Assembly: GCA_002839825.1 (NCBI GenBank)
Contig: PGYU01000009.1
Coordinates: forward strand, 38,767-102,766
Length of the DNA stretch: 64,000 nt
Reading direction: 5' to 3'
Source of the DNA: Ignavibacteriae bacterium HGW-Ignavibacteriae-1
GTDB taxonomy: Bacteria > Bacteroidota > Ignavibacteria > Kapaibacteriales > UBA2268
Shown one piece after another: positions 38,315 through 47,347 of this stretch (the first letter of the stretch is position 1; every line of letters begins with the position of its first letter). The notes below the pieces were generated by a model. It was not told the DNA's origin. It was given only the letters and a program-made list of their open reading frames with translations, and did no database searches. The position numbers and the translations under genes are program-made.

Positions 38315-38388
38315 TACGCCCGAAGGGAATCGAACCCCCAACCTTTGGAACCGGAATCCAATACTCTATCCAATTGAGCTACGGGCGC
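38315..38388 (-). tRNA. tRNA-Arg (anticodon CCG)
   Basis: 74 nt, read by eye on the minus strand. The acceptor arm GCGCCCG pairs with CGGGCGT (G1-U72 wobble), the D arm has TAGCTCAATTGGATAGAG, the anticodon stem TTGGA/TCCAA encloses TTCCGGT (anticodon CCG, codon CGG), and the T arm has GGTTCGATTCC. Discriminator A at 38315. The CCA is not encoded. A Bacteroidota-type promoter lies 27 nt upstream. Confidence 0.93.
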
Positions 38389-38414
38389 AAAAAAATTTCA
38401 CGCTCAATAGTACG

Positions 38415-38445
38415 CAAATATATGCTAAGTTTGCCGAATAAACAA
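38415..38445 (-). promoter_or_regulatory. Bacteroidota-type promoter for tRNA-Arg
   Basis: On the minus strand TTG (38445-38443), 20-nt spacer, then TATATTTG (38422-38415), an exact match to TTG/N19-23/TAnnTTTG. Transcription would start near 38408, giving a leader of about 20 nt before the tRNA. Confidence 0.72.
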
Positions 38446-38472
38446 TTATTATTTCGGCAACTCTCAGCATAT
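38420..38472 (-). terminator. Long imperfect hairpin between the E1 gene and tRNA-Arg
   Basis: ATATGCT (38420-38426) pairs with AGCATAT (38466-38472) and TTGCCGAA (38431-38438) with TTCGGCAA (38453-38460), separated by short bulges, around a 14-nt loop. It is 77 bp behind the E1 stop and could end that transcript, but no T run follows. It overlaps the tRNA promoter. Confidence 0.45.
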
Positions 38473-38548
38473 CAAATATAATAAATAATCTTCAAACAAT
38501 ATCCTTGTGTGTGATATTTCACACTGTCAACTAAATTCCACACAATTT

Positions 38549-40693
38549 TCAAAATTGTAAGGTCTCCTTAACGGCTTTGATGACATCATTTTTATTTGGT
38601 AAAGTTATACTTTCATAACTTTTGGCAAATCCTACCGGTACATCTTTCGACCCGACTCTCATAATTGGAGCATCCAATGAGCGGAATGCCTCTTTAGCAA
38701 CCGTTGCTACTATCTCTCCGCCAAATCCGCCTGTTACTTTGTCCTCATGAACCACAACTAAGCGATTTGTCTTCCTGACCGATTCGAGCACTGCTTCTTT
38801 ATCCCAAGGGCTTATCGAACGAAGGTCAATCACTTCAACAGAGATTCCTTCATTTGCAAGATCCTCGGCAGCCATCATACTTAGATGAACTGTTGTTCCA
38901 AATGATACAATAGTAATATCACTACCTTTGCGGCGAGTTTTCGCTTTCCCGAATGGAATTACAAAATCATCATCGGGTGTTGGTGCTGATGCGGCTTTGA
39001 AATTATACAAAAATTTTGGTTCTAAGAATAATGTTGTCCCGCGCGAACGTATTGCATTACGCAAAAGTCCCACGGCGTCATCAGCAAAGGATGGCATAAC
39101 TATACGAATACCCGGAATAGTACTTAATGTACCTTCGAGGTTTTGCGAATGATACAAGCCGCCTTGGATATAGCCGCCACTTGCGATTCTAATGACAACA
39201 TTAGGGGAAAACTGCCCACGAGTACGCCAGTAATCATGCGAACATTCGATTAATTGTTCCATAGCGGGCCAAAAATAATCGGCAAATTCTGCACCTTCGA
39301 CCACTACGCGAACTTTTTCGTTATAACGAGTAAAACCATTAGCTGTACCGACGATACAGTCTTCGGCAATCGCTGCATTGAAAACGCGTTCTTTGCCGAA
39401 TTCCTGTGGCATACCCTTGACAACATTGAACACGCCACCTTTGCCGATGTCCTGACCCCATAAGTATGTATCAGGATTTCTACGGAATTCTTCTTTTAGT
39501 GTATGATTAATACCTTCGATAAATTGAATTCTCGGAGCATCAGGATTAATAGCAGTTTCAGTATTGTCAGAAATTTTTACATACGGCTCAGGGATTATAA
39601 ATTGGTCCCAGCTTTTGCCGTTTGCATCAGGAGCCGCTTCAGCTTTATCGGCAGCAGCAAAGATAATTTCCTTGTTTTCTTCTTCGATAGCTTCAATTTC
39701 TTTCAAAGTTAGAATTTTTTTATCAAGTATGTGCCAGCGGAATTGCATCAAGGGGTCGCGATTTTTTTGAGTAGCTCTTTCTTCATCCGAGCGGTAGAGT
39801 TCGTGTCTGTCCGAATTGGAATGTGAACCTATTCTATCGCAATCTGCGTGAATCATAGCCGGTCCTTTGCCTTCCCGAATATGCTCGATAGCCGAAGTGA
39901 GAGCTTTATGGCTATCAAATGGGTCTCTTCCGTCGCATTGGATTATTTTCATATTCTTAAATCCGATGAAGTTATCGCTCACAACCATGTTGCCGGAAAC
40001 TTCGTGCAAAGGAACCGAGATGCCGAATTTGTTGTTCTGAATAACAAAAACAACAGGCAATTTATCAAGATTAGCGGCGCTTATAGCTTCGTAGAAGTAA
40101 CCTTCGGCGGTAGCAGATTCGCCACCTGAATAGAATGCTATTTCGTCACCATTATATTTTTTAATTGCACGAGCAACACCAACAGCATGAAGGCTGTGAT
40201 TACCTGTGCACGAGGATACATTTTGGATACGAATCGAAGGTTTGGCAAAGTGATTGCTCATATGGCGACCGCCACCGGCAACATCAGTATCCTTGCTCAA
40301 TCCGTTAAGAATGATTTCCTCGACTGTGATACCACCTGCCAAAGAAGTCATCATGTCGCGATAATACGGAAACAAGAAGTCGTGATTTTGGCGAAACATT
40401 AGCCCCAAAGCAAGCTGGATACCGTCATGCCCAGCAAAAGGTGCATGATATGACCATCCCTTAGCCATTTTCAGATACAAAGCAGCTTTATCATCTAATC
40501 TTCTGCCTAAGTGATTTAGTTTGTACCACTCAATAACAGTTTTTTTATCAAATTCGCCAAAGTCGAAAGCACTAAACAAGTCAACTTCGATTTCGTGGTC
40601 TTGGTAATTCATGGTAACAGTAGAAGACTTTTTACCTGACCCGTTTTTCGTCGTTTTTATATCTATTTTTGAAGCGGTTGCATTAACTGCCAT
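38549..40693 (-). CDS. 2-oxoacid (2-oxoisovalerate-type) dehydrogenase E1, fused alpha and beta
   Basis: 714 residues from the ATG at 40693, chosen because GGAG lies 7 nt upstream; in-frame ATGs at 40717 and 40705 have no such site. The alpha half (about 40-330) contains RRLDDKAALYLKMAKGWSYHAPFAGHDG, DVAGGGRHMSNHF, and the thiamin diphosphate site GGESATAEGYFYEA...IQNNKFGISVP. The beta half (about 375-714) contains NAAIAEDCIVGTANG, VEGAEFADYFWPAMEQL, ASGGYIQGGLYHSQNLEG and VVHEDKVTGGFGGEI. It would decarboxylate branched-chain 2-oxoacids or pyruvate in a dehydrogenase complex. E2 and E3 genes are not adjacent. Fused E1 enzymes are common in Bacteroidota. A TATTTTTG element at 40722-40715 fits a -7 box but lacks a spaced TTG. 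Confidence 0.92.
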   Translation of the reverse strand: MAVNATASKIDIKTTKNGSGKKSSTVTMNYQDHEIEVDLFSAFDFGEFDKKTVIEWYKLNHLGRRLDDKAALYLKMAKGWSYHAPFAGHDGIQLALGLMFRQNHDFLFPYYRDMMTSLAGGITVEEIILNGLSKDTDVAGGGRHMSNHFAKPSIRIQNVSSCTGNHSLHAVGVARAIKKYNGDEIAFYSGGESATAEGYFYEAISAANLDKLPVVFVIQNNKFGISVPLHEVSGNMVVSDNFIGFKNMKIIQCDGRDPFDSHKALTSAIEHIREGKGPAMIHADCDRIGSHSNSDRHELYRSDEERATQKNRDPLMQFRWHILDKKILTLKEIEAIEEENKEIIFAAADKAEAAPDANGKSWDQFIIPEPYVKISDNTETAINPDAPRIQFIEGINHTLKEEFRRNPDTYLWGQDIGKGGVFNVVKGMPQEFGKERVFNAAIAEDCIVGTANGFTRYNEKVRVVVEGAEFADYFWPAMEQLIECSHDYWRTRGQFSPNVVIRIASGGYIQGGLYHSQNLEGTLSTIPGIRIVMPSFADDAVGLLRNAIRSRGTTLFLEPKFLYNFKAASAPTPDDDFVIPFGKAKTRRKGSDITIVSFGTTVHLSMMAAEDLANEGISVEVIDLRSISPWDKEAVLESVRKTNRLVVVHEDKVTGGFGGEIVATVAKEAFRSLDAPIMRVGSKDVPVGFAKSYESITLPNKNDVIKAVKETLQF

Positions 40694-40920
40694 CAAAATC
40701 TCCATCATAATAATCAAAAATAATAAAAATCAACCTACTATGGTTAAGATTTACTTGGACGCTTATGCTTTTGTTTTATTTGTCAAAATACCAAATTTTA
40801 GTAGTAATCTCTATTTCCAGATGAATTGTTAATTTTTTGGAAAGATTATTGCTATATATAATATTGTATAAGTTTAAATAGTTATTTTTGTTAAAAGTAT
40901 CATTATCAAATGAGGTTGTC

Positions 40921-42549
40921 ATGACTAAAATCATGTCCGGATTTTTAATATTGTTTTCTGTAATAGTGATGTCGCATCAAACGCTTGCTCAGCCGTGCTT
41001 GCCGGATGGTGTAACGTTTTATACACAAGAGATGGTTGATGATTTTCTTACCAGGTATCCTGATTGCACTGAAATCGGAGGTAATGTACGCATAATGTAT
41101 AAAGCTAGCAATTTAGAGCCTTTGAAAAAGGTTAAGAAAATCGACGGAAATTTAAGCGTAGATTATACAGAAGGATTGAAAGATTTAAGCGGATTGAATT
41201 CATTAGAAGAAGTTAGCGGAAATTTCCTATTACTTAGCAATCAAAAGTTAGAAAATTTGAATGGTTTGGCTAATCTTCAAAGAATCAAGGGCGATGTAAT
41301 GATATCATGGAATAAAGAACTAAAATCTATTGAAGGACTTAAATCACTTAGCAAAATCGGTGGGTACTTTTGGATGTATACTAATGTCAAGCTTCCATCC
41401 TTGAAAGGTTTAGAATCAATTGATTCACTCAAAAGCGACTTTGTGCTTCGTGGAAACGAAGTGTTAATGGAGTTAGAAGGACTGAATTCTTTAAAACATA
41501 TTAACGGTTCCTTGGTCATAATGGACAATTTGGCTTTGAAGAATTTAAAAGGATTGGATTCGCTCAAATCAATTTACTGGAATCTGCAATTAGATTCATC
41601 AAGTTTTGTCAATTTCGAAGGTATCGAATCCCTTAAAACCATTGGCGGATTTTTCAGCACACGTGTAAATTATAATTTGAATTCACTCAAAGGTCTAGAA
41701 GGAGTAGAGACTATAGGTGGTGATGTTACAATTATGTCTAATACAAACTTGGTTTCAACCAAATCTTTTGATAATCTTAAATCTATTGGCGGCGATTTGT
41801 TAATTGAAGATAATTTGTTCATGCGGTCAATTGAGGGATTCGGAGCATTAGAATCTATAAAAGGCGATTTGATGATATTGCAAAATTTAGCTTTAAAAGA
41901 TTTTAATGCTTTCGGGAAATTGAAAACATTGGGTGGCGACCTCGATCTTACAGGGAATCTATTATTAGAAAACTGCAACGGGCTTGATTCTTTGAATTCT
42001 ATTGGTGGCGATTTGTTATTGATAGACAATTTAGATTTGGAGCACCTGTTAGCCTTTCAGTCCTTGAAAAGCATCGGTGGCAACATTCATCTATTGAATT
42101 TGAAAAAACTTGAGAGCTTGTCCGGATTAGATAGTATTGATTACAAAAGCATTAACTATTTATTCATCCAATCGTGCCCAATATTATCAGAATGTAATAT
42201 TTGGAGCATTTGTATGCACTTGGCTTCTTCAGAAAATTCGATTGTGGAGCAAAACGCAATCGGTTGCCAAAGCACAAACGAGATTATTGAAATTTGCAAT
42301 TTAACTTCTGTAGAATTGATTGAAACCGACCAAGTCGCAGTATATCCCAACCCAAGCAGCGGGAGCATATTCATAAACGGTATCGAATCCGCTATGTTGA
42401 CAATCAGCGATGCAATGGGCAAAAATATATTGACCCAAAACATATTCGGAGCTACGGAAATTGATTTAAGCTCACATGCAAACGGTACATATTTTATTAC
42501 ACTGACAATGAAAAACCAAGTTGTCACTAAAATAATTGTAAAAGAATGA
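40921..42549 (+). CDS. T9SS-sorted leucine-rich / receptor-L-domain-like repeat protein
   Basis: 542 residues from the ATG at 40921, chosen because GAGG lies 5 nt upstream; an in-frame start at 40888 would add 11 residues ahead of the signal peptide. Signal peptide MTKIMSGFLILFSVIVMSHQTLA. Thirteen or so repeats of about 24 residues follow with consensus L-x-G-L-x-S-L-x-x-I-G-G-D-L-x-I-x-x-N, forming a solenoid like the receptor L domain. After a Cys-containing cap (CPILSECNIWSIC) comes a type A sorting domain (VAVYPNPSSGSIFINGI...GTYFITLTM...KIIVKE). Surface binding protein, ligand unknown. Its stop overlaps the phosphatase start. Confidence 0.88.
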   Translation: MTKIMSGFLILFSVIVMSHQTLAQPCLPDGVTFYTQEMVDDFLTRYPDCTEIGGNVRIMYKASNLEPLKKVKKIDGNLSVDYTEGLKDLSGLNSLEEVSGNFLLLSNQKLENLNGLANLQRIKGDVMISWNKELKSIEGLKSLSKIGGYFWMYTNVKLPSLKGLESIDSLKSDFVLRGNEVLMELEGLNSLKHINGSLVIMDNLALKNLKGLDSLKSIYWNLQLDSSSFVNFEGIESLKTIGGFFSTRVNYNLNSLKGLEGVETIGGDVTIMSNTNLVSTKSFDNLKSIGGDLLIEDNLFMRSIEGFGALESIKGDLMILQNLALKDFNAFGKLKTLGGDLDLTGNLLLENCNGLDSLNSIGGDLLLIDNLDLEHLLAFQSLKSIGGNIHLLNLKKLESLSGLDSIDYKSINYLFIQSCPILSECNIWSICMHLASSENSIVEQNAIGCQSTNEIIEICNLTSVELIETDQVAVYPNPSSGSIFINGIESAMLTISDAMGKNILTQNIFGATEIDLSSHANGTYFITLTMKNQVVTKIIVKE

Positions 42550-43229
42550 GCGAAACAGGTAGAACCATTGTCATAGGCGACGTTCATGGATGCTCCAATA
42601 CATTGGATAAGTTATTGGATGATGTTTGCGAAATCAGCAAAGCTGATACATTAATCTTCTTGGGCGATTATATAGACAGAGGTCCTAACTCAAAAGCAGT
42701 TGTTGACAGAATATTGAATCTGAGAAAAGCCGGATATGAAGTAATTACGCTTAAGGGCAATCATGAGCAAATGCTGATTGATGCAATCAATCAGCCAAAA
42801 TCACTCAGAAATTGGCTCCGAAACGGTGCTCAGAGCACTTTGGACGATTTTGAAATAATGAGTTCGGGATTCCTTGACGATGAGTATCTAGATTTTTTCC
42901 TCAATTTGAAAATGTTCCACCTGACAGATGATTTTGCAATCACACATGCGGGTTTCAATTTCGACATCAAAAACCCGTATTCAGATTTTCATGCAATGCT
43001 ATGGTCGCGACCCTCAAAAATCAACCGTGAGAAAATTGGCGACCGCAGAATGCTTGTCGGGCACACACCTACGCCAATCTCGGCTATAAAGGAGAGTTTG
43101 CACAATGACATAATCAGGCTTGACGGAGGATGCGTTTACCATCGGCAAGTCAAAGATTTGGGCTATCTCTGTGCATTCGATTTGATTTCTAAAGAGCTAT
43201 TCTATACCGAAAATTGCGAGTTAGAATAG
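42546..43229 (+). CDS. Serine/threonine-protein phosphatase (PrpA/ApaH-like metallophosphoesterase)
   Basis: 227 residues. PPP-family motifs in order: GDVHG (11-15), GDYIDRGP, GNHE, then a later His (TDDFAITHAGFN) and VGHTPT. Two metal ions are expected at these residues. Members dephosphorylate Ser/Thr/Tyr proteins or hydrolyse Ap4A; the short length fits bacterial protein phosphatases of the PrpA type. Translation is coupled to the LRR-like gene by an ATGA overlap, which is an odd partnership for a cytoplasmic enzyme. Confidence 0.9.
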   Translation: MSETGRTIVIGDVHGCSNTLDKLLDDVCEISKADTLIFLGDYIDRGPNSKAVVDRILNLRKAGYEVITLKGNHEQMLIDAINQPKSLRNWLRNGAQSTLDDFEIMSSGFLDDEYLDFFLNLKMFHLTDDFAITHAGFNFDIKNPYSDFHAMLWSRPSKINREKIGDRRMLVGHTPTPISAIKESLHNDIIRLDGGCVYHRQVKDLGYLCAFDLISKELFYTENCELE

Positions 43230-43264
43230 TTAGATTATCTACAAAATCTTCACTTTTGAAAAAT

Positions 43265-43335
43265 AAAGTAAAATAATATGAAGCAACCCACGATATAAAG
43301 ATTAAATTGAGATTCTTTGTAACTAAAGTAAAATA
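43265..43335. repeat. Second pair of AAAGTAAAATA repeats
   Basis: The 11-mer AAAGTAAAATA occurs at 43265-43275 and 43325-43335, 60 bp apart. It is identical to the core of the pair at 6521 and 6562. The rest of this 183-bp gap holds TAATTTTG (43373-43380), a possible -7 box for the DUF2795 gene, without a spaced TTG. Confidence 0.5.
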
Positions 43336-43412
43336 GTATTGTTATAATCAGTAAAAATATGCTAATTTTGCAAAATTGTTAAACGATTAAAACCAAAAGA
43401 CTGGAGAGCATT

Positions 43413-43652
43413 ATGTTTTGGACACCTGAATTAGCCATATCCTTGGAAGATGCGCCATTTCCGGCTACTAAAGAAGAGTTAATAGATTATGCCAATAGAG
43501 CCGGATGTCCACAAGAAGTTTTGGATAACCTGGCTGAATTAGATGATACAGACGAGCTAATCGAAGGTATGGAAGACTTATGGCCTGAGTATGAAGACCT
43601 CAATTCTGAAGAGTATTTTTATAACGATGATGAAGAAGAGCAATATATCTAA
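43413..43652 (+). CDS. Small DUF2795-like acidic protein
   Basis: 79 residues with GGAG 6 nt before the ATG. The core (ISLEDAPFPATKEELIDYANRAGCPQEVLDNLAELDDTDE) matches the DUF2795 pattern of small proteins in which a short helix pair follows a YPATKEEL motif. The rest is strongly acidic (EDLNSEEYFYNDDEEEQ). Function of the family is unknown. A clean terminator follows, so it is its own transcript or the end of the phosphatase one. Confidence 0.8.
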   Translation: MFWTPELAISLEDAPFPATKEELIDYANRAGCPQEVLDNLAELDDTDELIEGMEDLWPEYEDLNSEEYFYNDDEEEQYI

Positions 43653-43669
43653 ATTTTCGTAAACTATGG

Positions 43670-43710
43670 AAAAAGCGAGAATTTTGATTTTTCTCGCTTT
43701 TTTCTTTTTT
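43670..43710 (+). terminator. Intrinsic terminator after the DUF2795 gene
   Basis: AAAAAGCGAGAA (43670-43681) pairs with TTCTCGCTTTTT (from 43691), followed by an interrupted T run to about 43710. Confidence 0.88.
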
Positions 43711-43763
43711 TAAAACCTTAATAGCAGTATAACGTCTGTGCCATTTGAAAAATGGTGTAGGAA

Positions 43764-46076
43764 ATGGTTTCGATAAAATATTCAATATGTGTTTTGCTTG
43801 TTTTGCTAATATCGGTGTTCAACGCCGATATTGCAGTATTTGCTATTGAAAATCACATTTCCCCCGGGCTATATCCTTCTACTCGTCTTACGAAGCAATT
43901 CGAAATTGATAAAATCGAATTTGAAAACAATGACTCCTTCGGCGACGGCGAACTCTTAGAGATAATCAACACGAAAGCGACCTTTATGAGTCCTCAACAT
44001 AGAATGGCTGAGTATTACTATGACAATGTCAAACAAATTCCTTGGACTCCGGCGATTCTTGATACATCGCTTGGTGCTTTTCTGAGAAATCATAATCACG
44101 AAATCAGTCATTTCAACGAATTGGACGTGAATATGGATACCGAAACTCTGTGGAGCTTCTATAATACTAACGGCTTCCATTTCGCCGAAATTAGCTACAG
44201 ATTCGAACCGGATTCGGCAGAGAAAATCAATATCTTGACTTTCAGTATCACTGAAGGCACTCGTTACAAAATGGATACTGTAATGTATGTGGGTCTTGAA
44301 AGCATAGATACTTTAACAAGGCAAAGAATCGAACGCGCCAGACAAGTCAAAAGTGGCGACTTCTTTAGTGAAGAAATAATTTTGACAGATGTTAGCAGGG
44401 TCTTTAATATACTCCAAAATTCCGGCTATTACTATTCCAAATTCGAAATCCTGCCCGTCTCTATCAATGTCGAGAGCGAATCTGACAGTGTGACAGTCGT
44501 TTTTACAACCGGAAAACGTCAGAAAATTTCTTCAATTGAATTCATTGATAGCCTGAATAATCAAAATATCGTCGTTCGGGATATGAAACGATTGCAGATG
44601 GAAATCAAAGTTGGCGATTGGTACAGCAGACGAAGAGTCCAACGCTCTCTCAACAATCTTAATTCTCTGGGTACATTTACAGCGGTTGATATAGATACAA
44701 GCTCGGTTTTTAAATTGCAAACTGATACCACACTTTCCTTGGTGGTGAAATCCGATTACCGTAAACAAAAGGAGTGGGCAGTTGGTTTGTTTGTTAACAA
44801 TACGCAGATAGACAACCTAACAAATATTGGTGCCGAAGCTTCCATATCGCATCGAAATTGGGGCGGAGCAGCCCAATCCGGTACTTTGTATTCTAATATA
44901 AAGGCTAAGGATATAAGCAGCATTATTTCCGGTGAACGTGCCGAATATGAAGGGCAAATAGGTCTTCGGTTGGCGCAGCCACTAATTTGGGCGATTGAAA
45001 ATATGCGGATTGGTGGTTCCGGTAGAATCTACTATTCATATCTGACTGTCGAACAACTATTCGATATTTCTGCTTGGTTCGCAAATTTCAGAATTCCTAT
45101 CAGCTTGACAAACGATACTTATATCAATCAAATTATCATAGATTTCAATTTTGAATTGCAAAATTTGGTAAATTATGAGGAAGTTCAAGAAAAATATATC
45201 TCGGGTGATACAATTGATGCCAGAATAAAGCGTTCCATAGATTTTTACAGCCAATTATACCACTATCTGCAAGAGCCGGGGCTTAAACTTACGACAGCTA
45301 ATTTGCTTGGGATTACACTAATTGGGGACAGCCGAAATCATCCTTTCAATCCTACAAAAGGAGATTATTTCTTCGGTTCGATTGATGGATGGAATTTCTT
45401 CTTAGGTCATCCTGTTGTTTCCGGTATAGCGAGATATTTACGTCTGCAAACCGCATATTCAGTATTCACTCCATTAACTGATAATAAAGTCCTTGCAGCA
45501 AAATTCAGGACAGGTGTAATCTTCAGGTTCGATTCAGAAAATTCCTATGTCCCGTTTGAACGACAATTTTTTGCCGGTGGTGCAAATAGCGTTCGTGGAT
45601 GGAATTCCCGCGAATTGCATTATTCACGCAATGAACCCGATTCATTTCATCCCAAAGATTCCTCTTATCGGAACGACTACCTTTTGTATTCAAACTTAGT
45701 CGGTAGCCGTGTTCTAATCGAAGGTAGCGTAGAGTATAGATACACATTCCCATTTTATCGGAGCATCAATGAAGTTGTAGCCGAACAAATTTCCAAGCTC
45801 GGCATTACAGCCTTTATTGATTACGGAAATGCATATCATTGGTTTGCCGAAGGAGATGCTGACATATCGCAAATTAGTTTCGTGGAATATTTTACAAAAT
45901 TGGCTTGGGCTGCAGGGCTCGGTTTGCGATACGAAACTCCAATCGGACCTATTAGATTAGACGTTGCATTGCCAATTTACAAACCAAACTACAATTTGCC
46001 CGATTACAAAGTATGGACTGAGCACAATACAATGAAAGATTTGAAGTTTCATTTTAGCATCGGTCACGCTTTCTAA
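43764..46076 (+). CDS. Omp85/BamA-TamA family outer membrane protein
   Basis: 770 residues. Signal peptide (about 1-27), POTRA-like repeats from about 45 to 330 (FSITEGTRYKMDTVMYVGLESIDT, VFTTGKRQKISSIEFIDS), then a C-terminal 16-strand surface-antigen barrel with the lid-loop motif FFAGGANSVRGWNSREL and the ending HFSIGHAF (terminal Phe). This is the protein-insertion or translocation pore family. The lack of a lipobox and the limited POTRA number fit a TamA-like or BamA paralogue rather than the essential BamA. The ribosome binding site is poor; the start is chosen because it gives the signal peptide. Confidence 0.9.
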   Translation: MVSIKYSICVLLVLLISVFNADIAVFAIENHISPGLYPSTRLTKQFEIDKIEFENNDSFGDGELLEIINTKATFMSPQHRMAEYYYDNVKQIPWTPAILDTSLGAFLRNHNHEISHFNELDVNMDTETLWSFYNTNGFHFAEISYRFEPDSAEKINILTFSITEGTRYKMDTVMYVGLESIDTLTRQRIERARQVKSGDFFSEEIILTDVSRVFNILQNSGYYYSKFEILPVSINVESESDSVTVVFTTGKRQKISSIEFIDSLNNQNIVVRDMKRLQMEIKVGDWYSRRRVQRSLNNLNSLGTFTAVDIDTSSVFKLQTDTTLSLVVKSDYRKQKEWAVGLFVNNTQIDNLTNIGAEASISHRNWGGAAQSGTLYSNIKAKDISSIISGERAEYEGQIGLRLAQPLIWAIENMRIGGSGRIYYSYLTVEQLFDISAWFANFRIPISLTNDTYINQIIIDFNFELQNLVNYEEVQEKYISGDTIDARIKRSIDFYSQLYHYLQEPGLKLTTANLLGITLIGDSRNHPFNPTKGDYFFGSIDGWNFFLGHPVVSGIARYLRLQTAYSVFTPLTDNKVLAAKFRTGVIFRFDSENSYVPFERQFFAGGANSVRGWNSRELHYSRNEPDSFHPKDSSYRNDYLLYSNLVGSRVLIEGSVEYRYTFPFYRSINEVVAEQISKLGITAFIDYGNAYHWFAEGDADISQISFVEYFTKLAWAAGLGLRYETPIGPIRLDVALPIYKPNYNLPDYKVWTEHNTMKDLKFHFSIGHAF

Positions 46077-46095
46077 TTTATGGAGATTTGTATAT

Positions 46096-46173
46096 ATGTT
46101 TGATTTCAACCCATCAAAACCGAAACACATAGTTTGCCTAATCTCTACTTATCTTAATCGGAGCACAAACTAA
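46096..46173 (+). other. 25-codon ORF fused in frame but for one stop to the CheR-like gene
   Basis: From ATG at 46096 the frame MFDFNPSKPK... runs 25 codons to TAA at 46171-46173, and the next codon is the ATG of the CheR-like gene in the same frame. GGAG lies 10 nt before each of the two ATGs. It may be a short leader peptide, or the severed N-terminus of a formerly longer protein. Confidence 0.35.
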
Positions 46174-46695
46174 ATGTCATTCTCACAATTTTTCAAAAAT
46201 GTTGAACTCATCTCCGAGCTTATTGATCATGTCAAAATCCTAATTAATTTTCAAAGCGAAATCAGGATTTGGGATGCCGGATGCGGAATGTGTCACAGTA
46301 CATACATGATGGCTATTTTATTGGCAGAATCAATCGGAATGCAAGCATATACAGACAAAGTCACGATTATTGCCACAGATATTGACGAGTTGCGAACTTT
46401 CAAATCTAATGCTGAAATAGGAATTTACCCAAAAAGTAATTTGACGAATATGCCAAATGACTTAGTGAGCAAATATTTCGAGGAGGATAATTTTTACTAC
46501 CAAGTTAAGGAAAATATTCGCCAAAAAGTTCAATACAAACGACATGATTTGCTGACATATAAAAGTGTCGGGAGTGATTTTGACGCCATAATTTGTTCGA
46601 ATGTTATGCATCATTTCAGTCCGATTGAGCAAGGCAAAGTCTTGGATATGTTCACTTCAAGTTTGAAATCAGGCGGAATGATATTTAGAGTTTAA
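46174..46695 (+). CDS. CheR-like SAM methyltransferase, catalytic part only
   Basis: 173 residues. Matches the C-terminal domain of chemotaxis methyltransferase CheR: IRIWDAGCGMCHSTYMMAILLAE (motif I region), TIIATDIDELRTFKSN, YKRHDLLTYKSVGSDFDAIICSNVMHHFSP. CheR is usually about 280 residues with an N-terminal helical domain that binds the receptor; here that domain is absent and the usual end after GGYLFxGHSE is cut to GGMIFRV. The SAM motif also lacks the GEE-x-YS of CheR. No chemotaxis gene is nearby. It may be a remnant or a free-standing methyltransferase of other use. Confidence 0.7.
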   Translation: MSFSQFFKNVELISELIDHVKILINFQSEIRIWDAGCGMCHSTYMMAILLAESIGMQAYTDKVTIIATDIDELRTFKSNAEIGIYPKSNLTNMPNDLVSKYFEEDNFYYQVKENIRQKVQYKRHDLLTYKSVGSDFDAIICSNVMHHFSPIEQGKVLDMFTSSLKSGGMIFRV

Positions 46696-46724
46696 TTTTC
46701 CAAAGATTGCTCATCTTTCAAATA

Positions 46725-47336
46725 TCATTTGCTTTTTGAAGCAATATATTCCTTCCAAGTTTTATAATCCGATTTCATCGGCGGACGATTCGCAGGCACT
46801 TGACGCAACGGCTCGCATGGGCGAAGTGAATCACGGCAATCTTGTGGCAGCCCGACGTAAAGCTCTGTCCCTTCAGTTTTCCAATCCACCATTTCAGGTA
46901 CAATGTCTTTCACGATTTTTGCCGGATTGCCCACAACGATTTTTCGTTCAGGAATAATCATATCTGCGGGTACAAAACATAAAGCTCCAACTATTGATTC
47001 TGCTCCCACAACAGCACCGTCCATCACGACAGCATTCATCCCAATCAGCGAATTCCGGCAAATGCGCGCGCCGTGAATTATAGCGCCATGACCAATATGA
47101 GCCTTGCTTTCCAGCACAACGGTCACTCCCGGGAACATGTGAATAACGCAATTTTCCTGCACGTTGCAATCGTCTTCGATGATAATTTGCCCCCAATCAC
47201 CACGCACCGATGCACCGGGACCGATATAGACATTTTTCCCGATGATAACATTCCCAGTAACATTCGCCTGTGGATGCACAAAAGCAGATTCGTCAATTAC
47301 CGGAATGTAGCCGTCAAATTCATAAATATTACTCAT
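46725..47336 (-). CDS. Gamma-class carbonic anhydrase family protein (PaaY/YrdA-like)
   Basis: 203 residues. Left-handed beta-helix of hexapeptide repeats (IGKNVYIGPGASVRGD, IEDDCNVQENCVIHMF, HIGHGAIIHGARI, LIGMNAVVMDGAVVG). The three zinc-ligand histidines appear as His66, His83 and His88, with the same 5-residue gap between the last two as in archaeal Cam. The C-terminal tail (YVGLPQDCRDSLRPCEPL) is the PaaY-type extension. Possible activities are carbonic anhydrase or CoA thioester hydrolysis; the acidic residues needed for Cam catalysis are not clear. Tail-to-head with the STAS gene, 11 bp apart. Confidence 0.9.
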   Translation of the reverse strand: MSNIYEFDGYIPVIDESAFVHPQANVTGNVIIGKNVYIGPGASVRGDWGQIIIEDDCNVQENCVIHMFPGVTVVLESKAHIGHGAIIHGARICRNSLIGMNAVVMDGAVVGAESIVGALCFVPADMIIPERKIVVGNPAKIVKDIVPEMVDWKTEGTELYVGLPQDCRDSLRPCEPLRQVPANRPPMKSDYKTWKEYIASKSK

Positions 47337-47347
47337 TTTATACTCGT

